Notes: generated from the letters alone by a model not told the origin. Positions 53,652 to 62,153 are shown, counted from the first letter of the stretch. The stretch: DNA of 64,000 nucleotides from Theionarchaea archaeon (GCA_018992685.1 JACVGT010000018.1:248001-312000); one strand, 5' to 3'. Made by a program: numbers and translations.

Positions 53652-53937
53652 GATCTGAAATGTGGAATTCTAAAGCGGAATGATCGAGATAAGATACAGT
53701 TTCAGGAATTCAAGCATAATTTGAGGAAGTCAGTCAATCCAATTGCAAAAAAAGTATCATATGGGGGTACACAAAGCGTATGAATGGCTGGAAAGACTCC
53801 ATGAGTGCTTTACAGTGTTCACAGAATATTTCCCTAATAGGCTTCCCATGTATGATTCTTTCCTCTTCATGTTTGAAACTGATTACGAGGATTTTTTGTT
53901 GACTGTTCAACCTTCTGGGAGAGGGTATCAGTAGATG
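53652..53937 (+). pseudogene. Frameshifted remnant of an HTH-protein paralogue
   Basis: Two frames together resemble residues ~190-270 of the protein at 51215-52156. First frame: FKHNLRKSVNPIAKK (cf. YEDLRKNFSNLRKRF). After a frameshift near 53743: HKAYEWLERLHECFTVF and YFPNRLPMYDSFLFMFETDYEDFLL (cf. RKYLEWKKTLRDYCTIL and YYPRGYDIYSSITMCFQTHYEKYIV). It has no HTH half, no start and stops early. This is a degraded copy, opposite in direction to the intact gene. Confidence 0.65.
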
Positions 53938-53952
53938 GCTCAAAAATTGTAA

Positions 53953-54069
53953 TGGCACGGTGCCACTCATTGAGTAATTTCACATCAAAATGAGCCCAAA
54001 TTCCAAGAAAATACAGCCAAGTGAATGGCACTGTGCCAAAATATACACAAAATCAATGGCACTGTGCCA
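53953..54069. repeat. Three copies of a 13-bp palindrome TGGCAC-N-GTGCCA
   Basis: Copies at 53953-53965 (centre G), 54026-54038 (centre T) and 54057-54069 (centre T), each preceded by AA. Perfect dyads of this length three times in 117 bp are not expected by chance. Spacing is uneven (73 and 31 bp), so it is not a CRISPR. They could be operator sites or short hairpins; they lie between the HTH remnant and tRNA-Thr. Confidence 0.75.
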
Positions 54070-54204
54070 ATCAAAATTCTTTAGATAACTGAATTCAAAA
54101 GTTTTAACAATTCAAATTATCGTGCGAGCTTTTGCAGGAGCAGAGTTACTGAAAGTGAGAATGAAAAGAGGAAAAGTTGTTAGGGATCAAAACAAGTTAA
54201 ATGG

Positions 54205-54278
54205 AGCCCCGAGCGGGATCCGAACCCGCGACCTCCCGCTTACCAAGCGGGCGCTATACCAGGCTAAGCCATCGGGGC
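54205..54278 (-). tRNA. tRNA-Thr (GGT anticodon)
   Basis: A full cloverleaf: acceptor GCCCCGA/TCGGGGC, D arm with GCCTGGTA, anticodon stem CCCGC/GCGGG enclosing the loop TTGGTAA (anticodon GGT), and T arm CGCGGGTTCGGATCCCGC. The discriminator base is T and no CCA is encoded. The stems are GC-rich. The gene reads ACC/ACT Thr codons. No intron. An accessory region adjoins its 3' side. Confidence 0.96.
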
Positions 54279-54383
54279 GTATCTCCTTCTTCACCTAAAG
54301 ACTATTTAAACATTGTGTTCCGAAAGCAAGTATCGTATGGAGCTCACCTCAAGCAATAGGCATCAAACCCCAATCACCATTTC

Positions 54384-55655
54384 TCAATGGCCCATTCTCT
54401 CTCTGATCTCATCGATATACAACTGCAGTTTTCTGTACTGGAGTGGTTCCAGCGGTTTCGGATGAGCCAGATCATTTCTGATCTCGTTCATTTCTATTAA
54501 TCGTCCCTTTATCCATCCAATGCTGACAAAATATTGCTCAAATAAATCCCAATTGTTAAATCTCTGAGCCCGGTGTAAGATTATAGACAAGTAATTAGGA
54601 AAATCAGTGTAGTGCAGCAGCGAATAAACTGTTTTTTTCCTGATTCGAGCATCATGCTGACGTGCCTTTAACCGTTCTAGAGTATCAGGTGGAATGCGCT
54701 CCTCCCATTGTTCAGATCCTTTCTGCAGCACGTTTTCCAGAAATGCCCTGAATTCTTCCTCAAACTCGGCCAGAACAGTATAGGCCTGCGGGTTGCTGTG
54801 AATACCCTGCTGCACATTCTCAGCAAACTCCTCTAGAACCGGAGCCAAAACATATTCCCGTAAGAATCGCTTGTACGCCTTTCTATCCTCAACGGTAAAG
54901 TGAAGTGGATCTCTATAATACTTGATGATGCTTTTTTCCTTCATTTCTTCCAGGATCCCGGAAATATCTTCCAAGGATATACCGCATTCCCTCAACTTGC
55001 GGAAAAAGATCCTCTCCTCCCTGGGTTCATGCAGCAGCAGTACCCGAAATATGTTCAACTCCTTGGAAATACCTCCCAGATACTTATCAAAGGACAGAAT
55101 ACGTTCTTCATTCATGTAATACTTCTCAAAATAAACATACACGTCAGGTGGAGTGACCACCGCCCAGTTCACGGGACCTGAAGCTGTATATTGATGGACC
55201 TTCCTGGCAAATCCAGCGTCCATCAGGAGAGACTTTAAGACCACCACGAGGTCTTGGATCACAGGAAGCGGTGCCACCAGTCTAACCTCTGGATGAACTG
55301 AAGGAAGATGCCTCCCCTGTGATAGCAGGTGTCCCAGGTATTTCAGGACCACATATGAGCCTTCCACGTTGAGCTTCTTGCAGTGCTCAAAAATGTCCCC
55401 AGCCCTCTCATGCAGCAGGTCAGCTGCGATCTGCTCCCCCTTTGCCGTACATCTCAGTACCTGTACTTTCCCCCACGTGTCCTTCTCCAGCAAATCATAG
55501 CCGTGCAGTATGCCTGTTGGCCCTGAAACATCTGCAGCGAGGACGCCTTTTCCAGATACATTCTGTTTAACAAACACATCTACCAGGCAGTCAAGCACCT
55601 TATCAGTATCAAACCCGTACCTGTCGAGCGTCTTCCGCAGCGTTCTGAGGTTCAC
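54384..55655 (-). CDS. Protein with C-terminal Swt1-like HEPN domain
   Basis: 423 residues. The C-terminal ~110 residues (YTDFPNYLSIILHRAQRFNNWDLFEQYF, then LIEMNEIRNDLAHPKPL) match the Swt1/HEPN pattern with an intact R-x4-H motif (RNDLAH), typical of HEPN ribonucleases and their inactive relatives. The N-terminal part has winged-helix-like segments (VLRCTAKGEQIAADLLHERAGDIFEH, EPREERIFFRKLRECGISLEDISGILEEMKEKSIIKYY). HEPN RNases act in toxin-antitoxin and phage-defence systems. Leaderless GTG 55655 is about 25 nt after TATA CCTTATAACC. No MNT antitoxin is adjacent. Function inferred. Confidence 0.65.
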   Translation of the reverse strand: MNLRTLRKTLDRYGFDTDKVLDCLVDVFVKQNVSGKGVLAADVSGPTGILHGYDLLEKDTWGKVQVLRCTAKGEQIAADLLHERAGDIFEHCKKLNVEGSYVVLKYLGHLLSQGRHLPSVHPEVRLVAPLPVIQDLVVVLKSLLMDAGFARKVHQYTASGPVNWAVVTPPDVYVYFEKYYMNEERILSFDKYLGGISKELNIFRVLLLHEPREERIFFRKLRECGISLEDISGILEEMKEKSIIKYYRDPLHFTVEDRKAYKRFLREYVLAPVLEEFAENVQQGIHSNPQAYTVLAEFEEEFRAFLENVLQKGSEQWEERIPPDTLERLKARQHDARIRKKTVYSLLHYTDFPNYLSIILHRAQRFNNWDLFEQYFVSIGWIKGRLIEMNEIRNDLAHPKPLEPLQYRKLQLYIDEIRERMGH

Positions 55656-55821
55656 GGACTGGAAACTGAATCACAGGTTATAAGGATTTCCCTGTACGCC
55701 TCCCGATTACACCTTTACTTGTAAACTGCCTGCAAAACCTCTGCCATGACAAATTTTTTTGTCAAAAAATCAGAGAAATTAGTCAAAAAAGCTTTTATTC
55801 TTCCATTTCGTACTGGATACC

Positions 55822-56370
55822 ATGAAAGATAGAGAGGACATCATGCTGAATTCCCTGAATCACCGTGTGAGAAGAGATATTCTTCGACTCATCAAAGGCA
55901 AAGGGAGTGCCACCTACACGCAAATCCTGGACAGAGTGGAATCACCCACAGGAAAGCTCAATTATCATCTCAAACAGCTGGCAGGGCTCATTGAAAAGAC
56001 AGCATCTGACGAATATGAACTGACACCACTCGGGGAGAAAGCAGTGGAAATCCTGGAGGCCATCCAGACAGACGGGCTGGATGAATACTTCAGCGAGGTC
56101 AGTGAGGCACAGACCCAGAGCATATCTCCTCTGATGAAGGGATTGTTCAGGGGAGGTATTGCAGTAGCTGTCTTCTTACTGGGATTCTGGACGTTCATGG
56201 GGTACCTCATGTATACCACAGGTGCACCGCTTGCAGTGTGGGTTATCCTGGTCATTCTGTATGCCCTGGGAGTTGCACTGCTCTTGTTCTTGGTTACCGT
56301 GTACAAGACTGCTCCTGAATACATTGAACGGGTAGAATCCCGTATATTCAGGGGAAACCATGAGAAATAG
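55822..56370 (+). CDS. Membrane-tethered winged-helix transcription regulator
   Basis: 182 residues. N-terminal ArsR/DUF-type winged helix (residues ~5-75: LNHRVRRDILRLIKGKGSATYTQILDRVESPTGKLNYHLKQLAGLIEKTASDEYELTPLGEKAVEI), then two C-terminal transmembrane helices (~110-132, 138-160) and a charged tail. The DNA-binding domain would face the cytosol. TATA GCTTTTATTC is about 26 nt before ATG 55822 (leaderless). It overlaps the next gene by 11 nt, so both should be made together. A role in membrane-stress or signal-responsive transcription is inferred. Confidence 0.78.
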   Translation: MKDREDIMLNSLNHRVRRDILRLIKGKGSATYTQILDRVESPTGKLNYHLKQLAGLIEKTASDEYELTPLGEKAVEILEAIQTDGLDEYFSEVSEAQTQSISPLMKGLFRGGIAVAVFLLGFWTFMGYLMYTTGAPLAVWVILVILYALGVALLLFLVTVYKTAPEYIERVESRIFRGNHEK

Positions 56371-57070
56371 CTCTCTTTTCAATATGGTTGTAGTACTGGT
56401 AATGGTCACAGCAGCAGCTCCTGGGTTGACCTTCATCACGGTATTTGCACATGAAGGAGGACATGGACTCCTCATAGTTCCTGCCATCATACTCAATGGT
56501 CAGATACCTGATATACCAGCAGAAGAAAGTGAGCAGAACTGGAATCCTTTTCTAAATTTCCCGGCAGGAGTACTCTTGTTCCTCCTGAGTTTTCCTCTTG
56601 GGGTTGTGGCAAATGGGCTCATTTCGTGGCGTGCTTATGAGAATGCCCGCCCTTTCAGGATTCTGAGTCAATCTTTGCCCAGGACTCTTGTCATGGGTGT
56701 TTTCCTTTCTTTGTGCATCATGAACTTCAAGAGCGTGCTCAGCAATGTCTTTGGACAGGATTTTTCCTTCGTGTGGGAATTCCTTCACGTCCCCTATCAG
56801 GAGGATGTATTCAGATTCTTCCTCAAAGCAGGAGCATTTCTGGGGCTTCCAGCATACATGGTGATAAAAGAGAAGGCTAACAGTACGTTTGTGACAGCTG
56901 TATCTGCAGGCACGTTTTCTGGGTCATATCTAACTGGCAGACTGCTCTTTGAACCGTTGCAGGACGAGATGATGGCCCATTTCTGGTGGTTGTTTATTGC
57001 AGGGCTGCCCGTATTCGTGGTAACGGCTATCGTCCTGTGGATTCGGATCAGGACCCAGAGGTGTCCTTAA
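56360..57070 (+). CDS. HEGGH-motif membrane protein, possible intramembrane protease
   Basis: 236 residues with about six hydrophobic segments. VFAHEGGHGLLIVPAI (~30-45) places an HExxH motif in or at a hydrophobic segment, as in M50/S2P-type intramembrane metalloproteases. A second metal motif (NPDG/LDG-like) is not clear; NFPAGVLLFLL (~70) is only loosely similar. It overlaps the tethered HTH regulator by 11 nt, so the pair could work as substrate and protease. Its 3' end overlaps uvrC convergently by 23 nt. Function tentative. Confidence 0.55.
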   Translation: MRNSSLFNMVVVLVMVTAAAPGLTFITVFAHEGGHGLLIVPAIILNGQIPDIPAEESEQNWNPFLNFPAGVLLFLLSFPLGVVANGLISWRAYENARPFRILSQSLPRTLVMGVFLSLCIMNFKSVLSNVFGQDFSFVWEFLHVPYQEDVFRFFLKAGAFLGLPAYMVIKEKANSTFVTAVSAGTFSGSYLTGRLLFEPLQDEMMAHFWWLFIAGLPVFVVTAIVLWIRIRTQRCP

Positions 57071-58706
57071 GGAATTCATGAACTCTCAAAGCCATGTTCC
57101 TGTTTCTCAGGACAGCCTGCAGTTCCTCCACCGAAGATGTTCTCATGTTCTCCACAGAGCCGAAGTGCTTCATCAACATTTTCTTTCTCTTTTCTCCAAT
57201 TCCTTTGATATCATCCAGGATGGATCTTTTCATCTTCTTTCGCCGTAGCGTCTTGTGATAGGTGATGGCAAATCGATGCGCTTCATCTCGCACCTTTATC
57301 AGCAGTTTCTTGGACACCTGTGACACTTTCCCCTGGGGAGTGAATACCTCCTCTTCCTTCTTGGCCAGAGCCACCACAGGAATGTCCAGTCCCAGGTCTC
57401 TCAGGGTCCTCAACGCGACACTCAGATGCCCCTTCCCTCCATCTATCAACAGTAAGTCCGGCAGAACTGTGGTATCCTTGAACCGTCTCTGCAGCACTTC
57501 CTCAATCATGGCATAATCATCAATCCCTGGAACCTGGATTTTGTAATGCCGGTAGTCCTTCTTTGACGGGTTCCCATTCAAAAAGCATACCTGAGACGCT
57601 GTGGCCTCCTGTCCCATAATGTTGGAAACATCATACCCCTCAATTCGCTCAGGAACCTTACTCAGTCCCAGTTCGTCCCGCAGAAGTTCAAGTTCGCCAT
57701 ACACGTACTTCAGATGGATTTCAGCATCCTTTTCCACCATTCGTAATAGCCTCTTTCTTTTCCCCCTCTTGGGTGTAAGAATCCTCACTCTTTTACCTCT
57801 CTTCCTTTCAAGAAAGTCCACGAAAGCCGGGTCCAGTCCTGTCTGCAGCACGATCTCGTCGGGGACGAGCCTGCTGGCATAAAACTCACTCAGGAACTCT
57901 TCAATGTCTGATTCCAGAACATACTGGTGCTTACCAATAATTCTCCCTTTTCTCATAACCATGACAGTGAAACATTTCGTCTTTTCACCTCTGACTGCAA
58001 TGACATCAATGTCTCCCAGAAAAGGATGGTTGATGTACTGGGTCAGCCGGGATTTCTCCAGAGCAGAAATTCTGTCTCTGATCAGGGCGGCCTTCTCAAA
58101 GTCCAATTCCTGGGAAGCATGTTGCATCTCTATTTCCAGTTCTGCTGTCAAATCGTCGATTCGCCCTTCTAAGAACATGATCAACCGCTTGACGTTCTGA
58201 GCATATTCCTCACGAGTGATTTTGTTTGTGCAGGGGGCAGGACACAGCCCAAGGTGATATTCAAGACATTCTCTCTTCTTGTGGGTCTTGCACGTTTTTA
58301 ATGGAAAGAGCCTTCTCATGAACTTCATGGTCTTCCGCAAGGCCTTGGCACTCTGAAACGGCCCAAACACTTTCCCATCGGTGACATCCCTGGTCACCAT
58401 GACGCGGGGGAATTCTTCATTGGTGACCTTCAGGTAGGGATACATAGTGTCATCTTTTAGTCTAATGTTAAACCGCGGTTTATACTCCTTTATGAGGTTG
58501 GCTTCCAGAAGCAGGGCATCTACCTCGTTTTCGCAGACTATGAACTCAGTGGCTGTGGTGTGGGCGACGATGTCTTGTGTTCTGGTGTCCGGGTTCTTCT
58601 GGGAGTACATGGTGAGTCTGTTCTTCAATGATTTGGCCTTCCCGATATAGATGACTGTGTCCTTCTCTTTCATCAGGTACACGCCCGGCCTGTCTGGATA
58701 ATCCAT
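57048..58706 (-). CDS. uvrC: Excinuclease ABC subunit C (UvrC)
   Basis: 552 residues. N-terminal GIY-YIG nuclease (GVYLMKEKDTVIYIGKAKSLKNRL), Cys-rich piece (CLEYHLGLCPAPC), UVR motif (HASQELDFEKAALIRDRISAL), RNase H-like C-terminal nuclease (IEGYDVSNIMGQEATAS, LLIDGGKGHLSVAL) and helix-hairpin-helix (ILDDIKGIGEKRKKMLMKHFGSVENM). It makes both incisions in nucleotide excision repair with UvrAB, here a bacterial-type gene acquired by many archaea. Start ATG 58706 lies about 27 nt after TATA GTATTTATC (leaderless); GTG 58727 is too close. uvrA and uvrB are not in the window. Confidence 0.96.
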   Translation of the reverse strand: MDYPDRPGVYLMKEKDTVIYIGKAKSLKNRLTMYSQKNPDTRTQDIVAHTTATEFIVCENEVDALLLEANLIKEYKPRFNIRLKDDTMYPYLKVTNEEFPRVMVTRDVTDGKVFGPFQSAKALRKTMKFMRRLFPLKTCKTHKKRECLEYHLGLCPAPCTNKITREEYAQNVKRLIMFLEGRIDDLTAELEIEMQHASQELDFEKAALIRDRISALEKSRLTQYINHPFLGDIDVIAVRGEKTKCFTVMVMRKGRIIGKHQYVLESDIEEFLSEFYASRLVPDEIVLQTGLDPAFVDFLERKRGKRVRILTPKRGKRKRLLRMVEKDAEIHLKYVYGELELLRDELGLSKVPERIEGYDVSNIMGQEATASQVCFLNGNPSKKDYRHYKIQVPGIDDYAMIEEVLQRRFKDTTVLPDLLLIDGGKGHLSVALRTLRDLGLDIPVVALAKKEEEVFTPQGKVSQVSKKLLIKVRDEAHRFAITYHKTLRRKKMKRSILDDIKGIGEKRKKMLMKHFGSVENMRTSSVEELQAVLRNRNMALRVHEFLKDTSGS

Positions 58707-58779
58707 GTGATATGCTTTGCTTTGCACCAGATAAATACTCGGTTGTCAGCGCATGAACCCTGAGAAATTCAAACGGCAG

Positions 58780-59556
58780 CTACAGTTCTTTCTGCTGACA
58801 GCATTCAACAAGTGTTTCAGCTGCCTGCATAGGATTGTCTGTCCTGAATTCTGACGAAAAGAGTCGGAACAAAAGCTGTACATACCTTTCCATTTCTGTG
58901 AGTTGCTCTTGCTCAGATATATCCTGATTGAGCTGAGGGATCTGAAAATCTGTCTTTAAAGAATGGGAGACAATCCAGGAGGCTGCAACAAAAATGAAGG
59001 CGTGCTGGATGAGGAACCTGCTCTGGGAAGACAGTCTCTGTATGGTGAAAACGATGCTTAGATATCGCCATATGGATTGAGGATTGTCACTCTCCGTGGT
59101 GCGGTGCAGTATTTCATGGGTGAGGAGTTCCAGCACCTTCTGATCAGATTGGTGCCCAAGTGGAATGCTGAGTGGAGTGCTTCTGGGCCATGGACGAAAG
59201 AAGGACATCACAGGAAACACGTCCAGAATCCCATCATAGAAGATCCACAACTCTTCCATCAAGGAAATGATTCTCTTCTGGTTGGAATCCCACACTCGTT
59301 CAAGGTGTTGTTTGAATTCACGCAACTCTTCACTGAAGGCAGGCCACTCTGCAGAAAAAGAGTCCCGAAAAGAGGTTACTTCCCGTCGGATGGGAAGGGA
59401 AATGCTGGAGAGCACAGCATCCAGGGATGTGCTGGAGACGAAAAGGCTTTCTACCTCTCTTGACCACAGATGGGATTTCTCTGATGAGAGCTGGTTTCTG
59501 GCATATCCCAGAAAATTGAGTGGTTCTGATACGTGAAAGATCAGTCGTAGTGTCAT
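58780..59556 (-). CDS. HExxH-containing protein at end of RiPP cluster
   Basis: 258 residues from ATG 59556, which has GTGATGATACC before it; an upstream reading would overlap the methyltransferase by 59 nt and is disfavoured. VLELLTHEILHRTTE (~125-139) has an HExxH zinc motif in a helical context; the rest is mostly helical (RREVTSFRDSFSAEWPAFSEELREFKQHLERVW). No family is recognised. Being last in the radical SAM/PqqD/methyltransferase operon, it may be the peptidase that removes the leader peptide, or an unrelated metal protein. Moderate to low confidence in function. Confidence 0.55.
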   Translation of the reverse strand: MTLRLIFHVSEPLNFLGYARNQLSSEKSHLWSREVESLFVSSTSLDAVLSSISLPIRREVTSFRDSFSAEWPAFSEELREFKQHLERVWDSNQKRIISLMEELWIFYDGILDVFPVMSFFRPWPRSTPLSIPLGHQSDQKVLELLTHEILHRTTESDNPQSIWRYLSIVFTIQRLSSQSRFLIQHAFIFVAASWIVSHSLKTDFQIPQLNQDISEQEQLTEMERYVQLLFRLFSSEFRTDNPMQAAETLVECCQQKEL

Positions 59557-59611
59557 GGTATCATCACATTGGAGGTACGAACTGAACCCTCGTCTTTGTT
59601 GTTGGGCCAGT

Positions 59612-60406
59612 CTATCGTTTTCGAGCAATGGCCTGTAGATGGTTTCCAACTGGACCGAACCCTTCTTCATTCAGGGTGATCTCGTAGGTCAGGATCTTTC
59701 TCCTGAATTCTGCATCGGTTTCAAGTCTCTCTCCCAAGTCTTCAAAATACGCTGCCCCGAGCGTGAGAAACACAGGTTTTCCCACCACTTTTACGAGATC
59801 CGCACCTGCTCTGTCAAATTCCTCCTTGAAAACTCGTGGAGTAAAGGTATACGTGCGCGTACCCCTCTTATCCACTGCAACTCCTTTGTCCAGAATGGTT
59901 TCTCCTTCACCAAAGCCATGGAGAACAGATTGTCTCATGAAAAACATATATCTATTGTCTACCCCAATTTCAATGTAGGAACCGGGCCTGGCCACTCTCA
60001 CCAGCTCTTTTATTGCCTGGAAGTGATTTTCTGCACAGTAGGAGACAGGGTCACCCTCTGACAACACGAAGTCAAAGTGGTCTGAAGGGAAGTCCAGAGC
60101 CGTGATGTCCCCTTCTGTTACAAAGATGCGGTCAGTCAGTCCTTCCTTCTCGATTTTTTCAGAGGCTTCTGAAAGCATTTCCGGAGAAACGTCCACCAGG
60201 TACACAGTATATCCTTCCCTGGCAAGCTGTATACTCCATTTGCCCGTTCCTCCTCCTGCATCAAGAATAACACCCTGTTCGGGAAGATAGTCCGTGATGT
60301 ACTTCCAGGTAAGGGCATCATAGATCCCCCAGGATCCTCCAGAAAACATCTTGTCATATGACTCGGCCAGTCGACTGTAGGTTTCTCTTGCATTCTCTCC
60401 TTTCAT
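59612..60406 (-). CDS. SAM-dependent methyltransferase of RiPP cluster
   Basis: 264 residues. Motif I VILDAGGGTGKWSIQLA (~46-62), acidic motif II YLVDVSPEMLSEA (~70), motif III GDITALDFPSDHFDFVLSEGDPVSYC (~98-123) and KELVRVARPGSYIEIGVDN (~135) are typical of UbiE/Methyltransf_25 enzymes. It starts 4 nt after the PqqD-like gene with a GGAGTGAT SD, so it is coexpressed with the maturase. In this context the substrate may be the modified peptide, but a small molecule cannot be excluded. Confidence 0.85.
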   Translation of the reverse strand: MKGENARETYSRLAESYDKMFSGGSWGIYDALTWKYITDYLPEQGVILDAGGGTGKWSIQLAREGYTVYLVDVSPEMLSEASEKIEKEGLTDRIFVTEGDITALDFPSDHFDFVLSEGDPVSYCAENHFQAIKELVRVARPGSYIEIGVDNRYMFFMRQSVLHGFGEGETILDKGVAVDKRGTRTYTFTPRVFKEEFDRAGADLVKVVGKPVFLTLGAAYFEDLGERLETDAEFRRKILTYEITLNEEGFGPVGNHLQAIARKR

Positions 60407-60410
60407 GCCA

Positions 60411-60665
60411 TCACTCCAAGAGCTTTAACTCCCTGAATCTGGACAACGTTTTCTCGACGTCCTCCTCCACAGTACTTCTGTCACTCTCCTCATCTGTGAG
60501 CATGTCCAGAAGGTCTCCTTCTGTCATCCCTTGCTGACAGGCTTCCATGATGGCAAGAGCTGTCTCATTAAATCTGTAGATTTTACCTGTTCCCATGTGA
60601 ATGATGTATGTCTCATCAGGTTCCTGCCTGATCAACACCTGGGAACTAACCTTGGGCAGACTCAT
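60411..60665 (-). CDS. PqqD-like RiPP precursor recognition protein (RRE)
   Basis: 84 residues, the size of PqqD. Sequence SLPKVSSQVLIRQEPDETYIIHMGTGKIYRFNETALAIMEACQQGMTEGDLLDML ends in VEEDVEKTLSRFRELKLL; the I/V-Y-R-F-N-E-T-A-L-x-I-M-E pattern is diagnostic of PqqD. These wing-helix RRE proteins bind leader peptides and present them to the radical SAM enzyme. Start ATG 60665 lies 7 nt after GGAGG; the earlier ATGs at 60683 and 60671 are nearer or inside the SD. It overlaps the maturase by 20 nt, so the two are translationally coupled. Confidence 0.88.
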   Translation of the reverse strand: MSLPKVSSQVLIRQEPDETYIIHMGTGKIYRFNETALAIMEACQQGMTEGDLLDMLTDEESDRSTVEEDVEKTLSRFRELKLLE

Positions 60666-61956
60666 GGGCATTCCTCCTTTCATACATATACTCTAAATAG
60701 GGCGTCACAAGTTGCTTTATGTCAATACATGCCGGAGTAGAGAGATCCTCATTGACCAGCAGTGATTGATATCCGCAACCGCCTCCGCAGACCAGTGCCA
60801 GTTCACATTCCCTGCAGGTATCCATAGAGAAGATTGTCCTGTCTCTCCATTTCTGCATGTTCCCATTGAATGACAATTCCGGCGTATACACTCCAATACG
60901 ATGTTCTTTCCAGCCCAGCATGGCTCGACAGGGGTACACATCTCCAAACGGGTCGAATACGTACCGGTTGGTTACTGCAGCGCAATTCCAGAAGGATGGC
61001 CAAAACCGGGGGCGCTCAGTGTACAGAGACGCCAGTTTCACATAAGGTGACGCCTCGAAAAACTGGAGGTCTTCCTGCAGTGCCACATCCAAGACCTGCC
61101 TGTAAATCGAAAACAGCTTCTCAGAATTCTCAATATCCGGAATCTGATCACACAAGTGGATCATGGCAAAGTGGACGGTGGGGTCATCAATCCACCCCCT
61201 CTCTCTGTAAAAGAGGGCAAGCTCGTGTATCTGTGATAGAACCTCTGGATCGCTGTTGGTTCGAAGTAGTAATGTGATCCCCATATCCCTGGCTTTCTCT
61301 ATGTTCCTGACAATAATGTCGAAAGTCCCCTTTCCACTTCTTGAAATGCGTCGCCCATCATGAACAGATCGAGGGCCATCCAGCGTGATCTGAACAAATT
61401 CTATGTTCAATGACGAAATCTCGGGGAGAAAAGAATGTAACTCCACACCATTGGTGAAAAGTGTGAACTTATACCCCAGATCATCCCCTTTGCGTAATAT
61501 GTATTTTACAATATCAGCATTCTTCATCATCAGGGGCTCTCCCCCTGTCAGGGTCAGAGGTTTCTCCCGTGAACATTGTGCATTCAGCTCTTCCATGGCG
61601 GTAAATGCCTTGTCCACTGTGGATTCATCTATCACCGTGTTCATCATCTGAGGGCTCTTTACCCATACTTCATAGCAGTAGGGGCACCGTAGATTACAGT
61701 CATATGTTACCGCAATCGTGCTGTCTGCACACAGGGCTGTCTTCTTCATCAAGAAACTGCAAAAAGCCTGGGCTTTCTCTGCCTCCTCTTCCGGACGTAA
61801 ATTCGTAAAAAAGGGTTTCAACTCCTCAGTGACTGTACCTTCAAGTAATTGTTCTCCAGTTTTCTTATCCACAAAAAAGACTGCACCTGACAATCCATTG
61901 AGCAGTACGTACTTGTCCTTCACTGCAAATACCATGGTATACTGGCTCTTTCTGAT
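60646..61956 (-). CDS. Radical SAM/SPASM peptide maturase, ATC start
   Basis: About 436 residues. N-terminal RRE-like/leader segment (RKSQYTMVFAVKDKYVLLNGLSGAVFFVD), radical SAM motif AVTYDCNLRCPYCYE (CxxxCxxC) and a C-terminal SPASM region (FWNCAAV, VYPCRAML, CRECELALVCGGGCGYQ, CIDI) for auxiliary [4Fe-4S] clusters. This architecture modifies ribosomal peptides (thioether, C-C or epimerisation chemistry). ATG 61935 lacks an SD, while AAGGAGGTGA is 7 nt before ATC 61956, and the family begins MKxSxY-like there. Directly downstream of two short Cys-rich peptide genes. Family confidence is high; the reaction is inferred. Confidence 0.88.
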   Translation of the reverse strand: MRKSQYTMVFAVKDKYVLLNGLSGAVFFVDKKTGEQLLEGTVTEELKPFFTNLRPEEEAEKAQAFCSFLMKKTALCADSTIAVTYDCNLRCPYCYEVWVKSPQMMNTVIDESTVDKAFTAMEELNAQCSREKPLTLTGGEPLMMKNADIVKYILRKGDDLGYKFTLFTNGVELHSFLPEISSLNIEFVQITLDGPRSVHDGRRISRSGKGTFDIIVRNIEKARDMGITLLLRTNSDPEVLSQIHELALFYRERGWIDDPTVHFAMIHLCDQIPDIENSEKLFSIYRQVLDVALQEDLQFFEASPYVKLASLYTERPRFWPSFWNCAAVTNRYVFDPFGDVYPCRAMLGWKEHRIGVYTPELSFNGNMQKWRDRTIFSMDTCRECELALVCGGGCGYQSLLVNEDLSTPACIDIKQLVTPYLEYMYERRNAHESAQG

Positions 61957-62096
61957 GGACTCACCTCCTTTCTGTTCTGGCAGCCCGTCTTAAAAAGGTT
62001 TTCTCAATCCCTCAATTCCTGTCGCGTCCTCCATGACTGCGACTGCCACAGAGACTGCTTCCACCACGAGTCCACGTTTAATAGTCCAAAAATCTC

Positions 62097-62116
62097 TTCA
62101 AAAAAAGTAAAAAGAA
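62097..62116 (-). terminator. T-rich terminator after precursor peptide 1
   Basis: On the minus strand TTCTTTTTACTTTTTTTGAA follows the peptide 1 stop by about 40 nt, separating it from the maturase gene. Confidence 0.5.
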
Positions 62117-62153
62117 TAGGAAATGTTTGCGCCTTTGTAGTGCTGTATCACGC

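Noticed and set aside
53953-54069. Short palindromic repeats as a CRISPR array
   Set aside because: Only three copies, 13 bp, uneven spacing (73 and 31 bp), no cas genes in the window.
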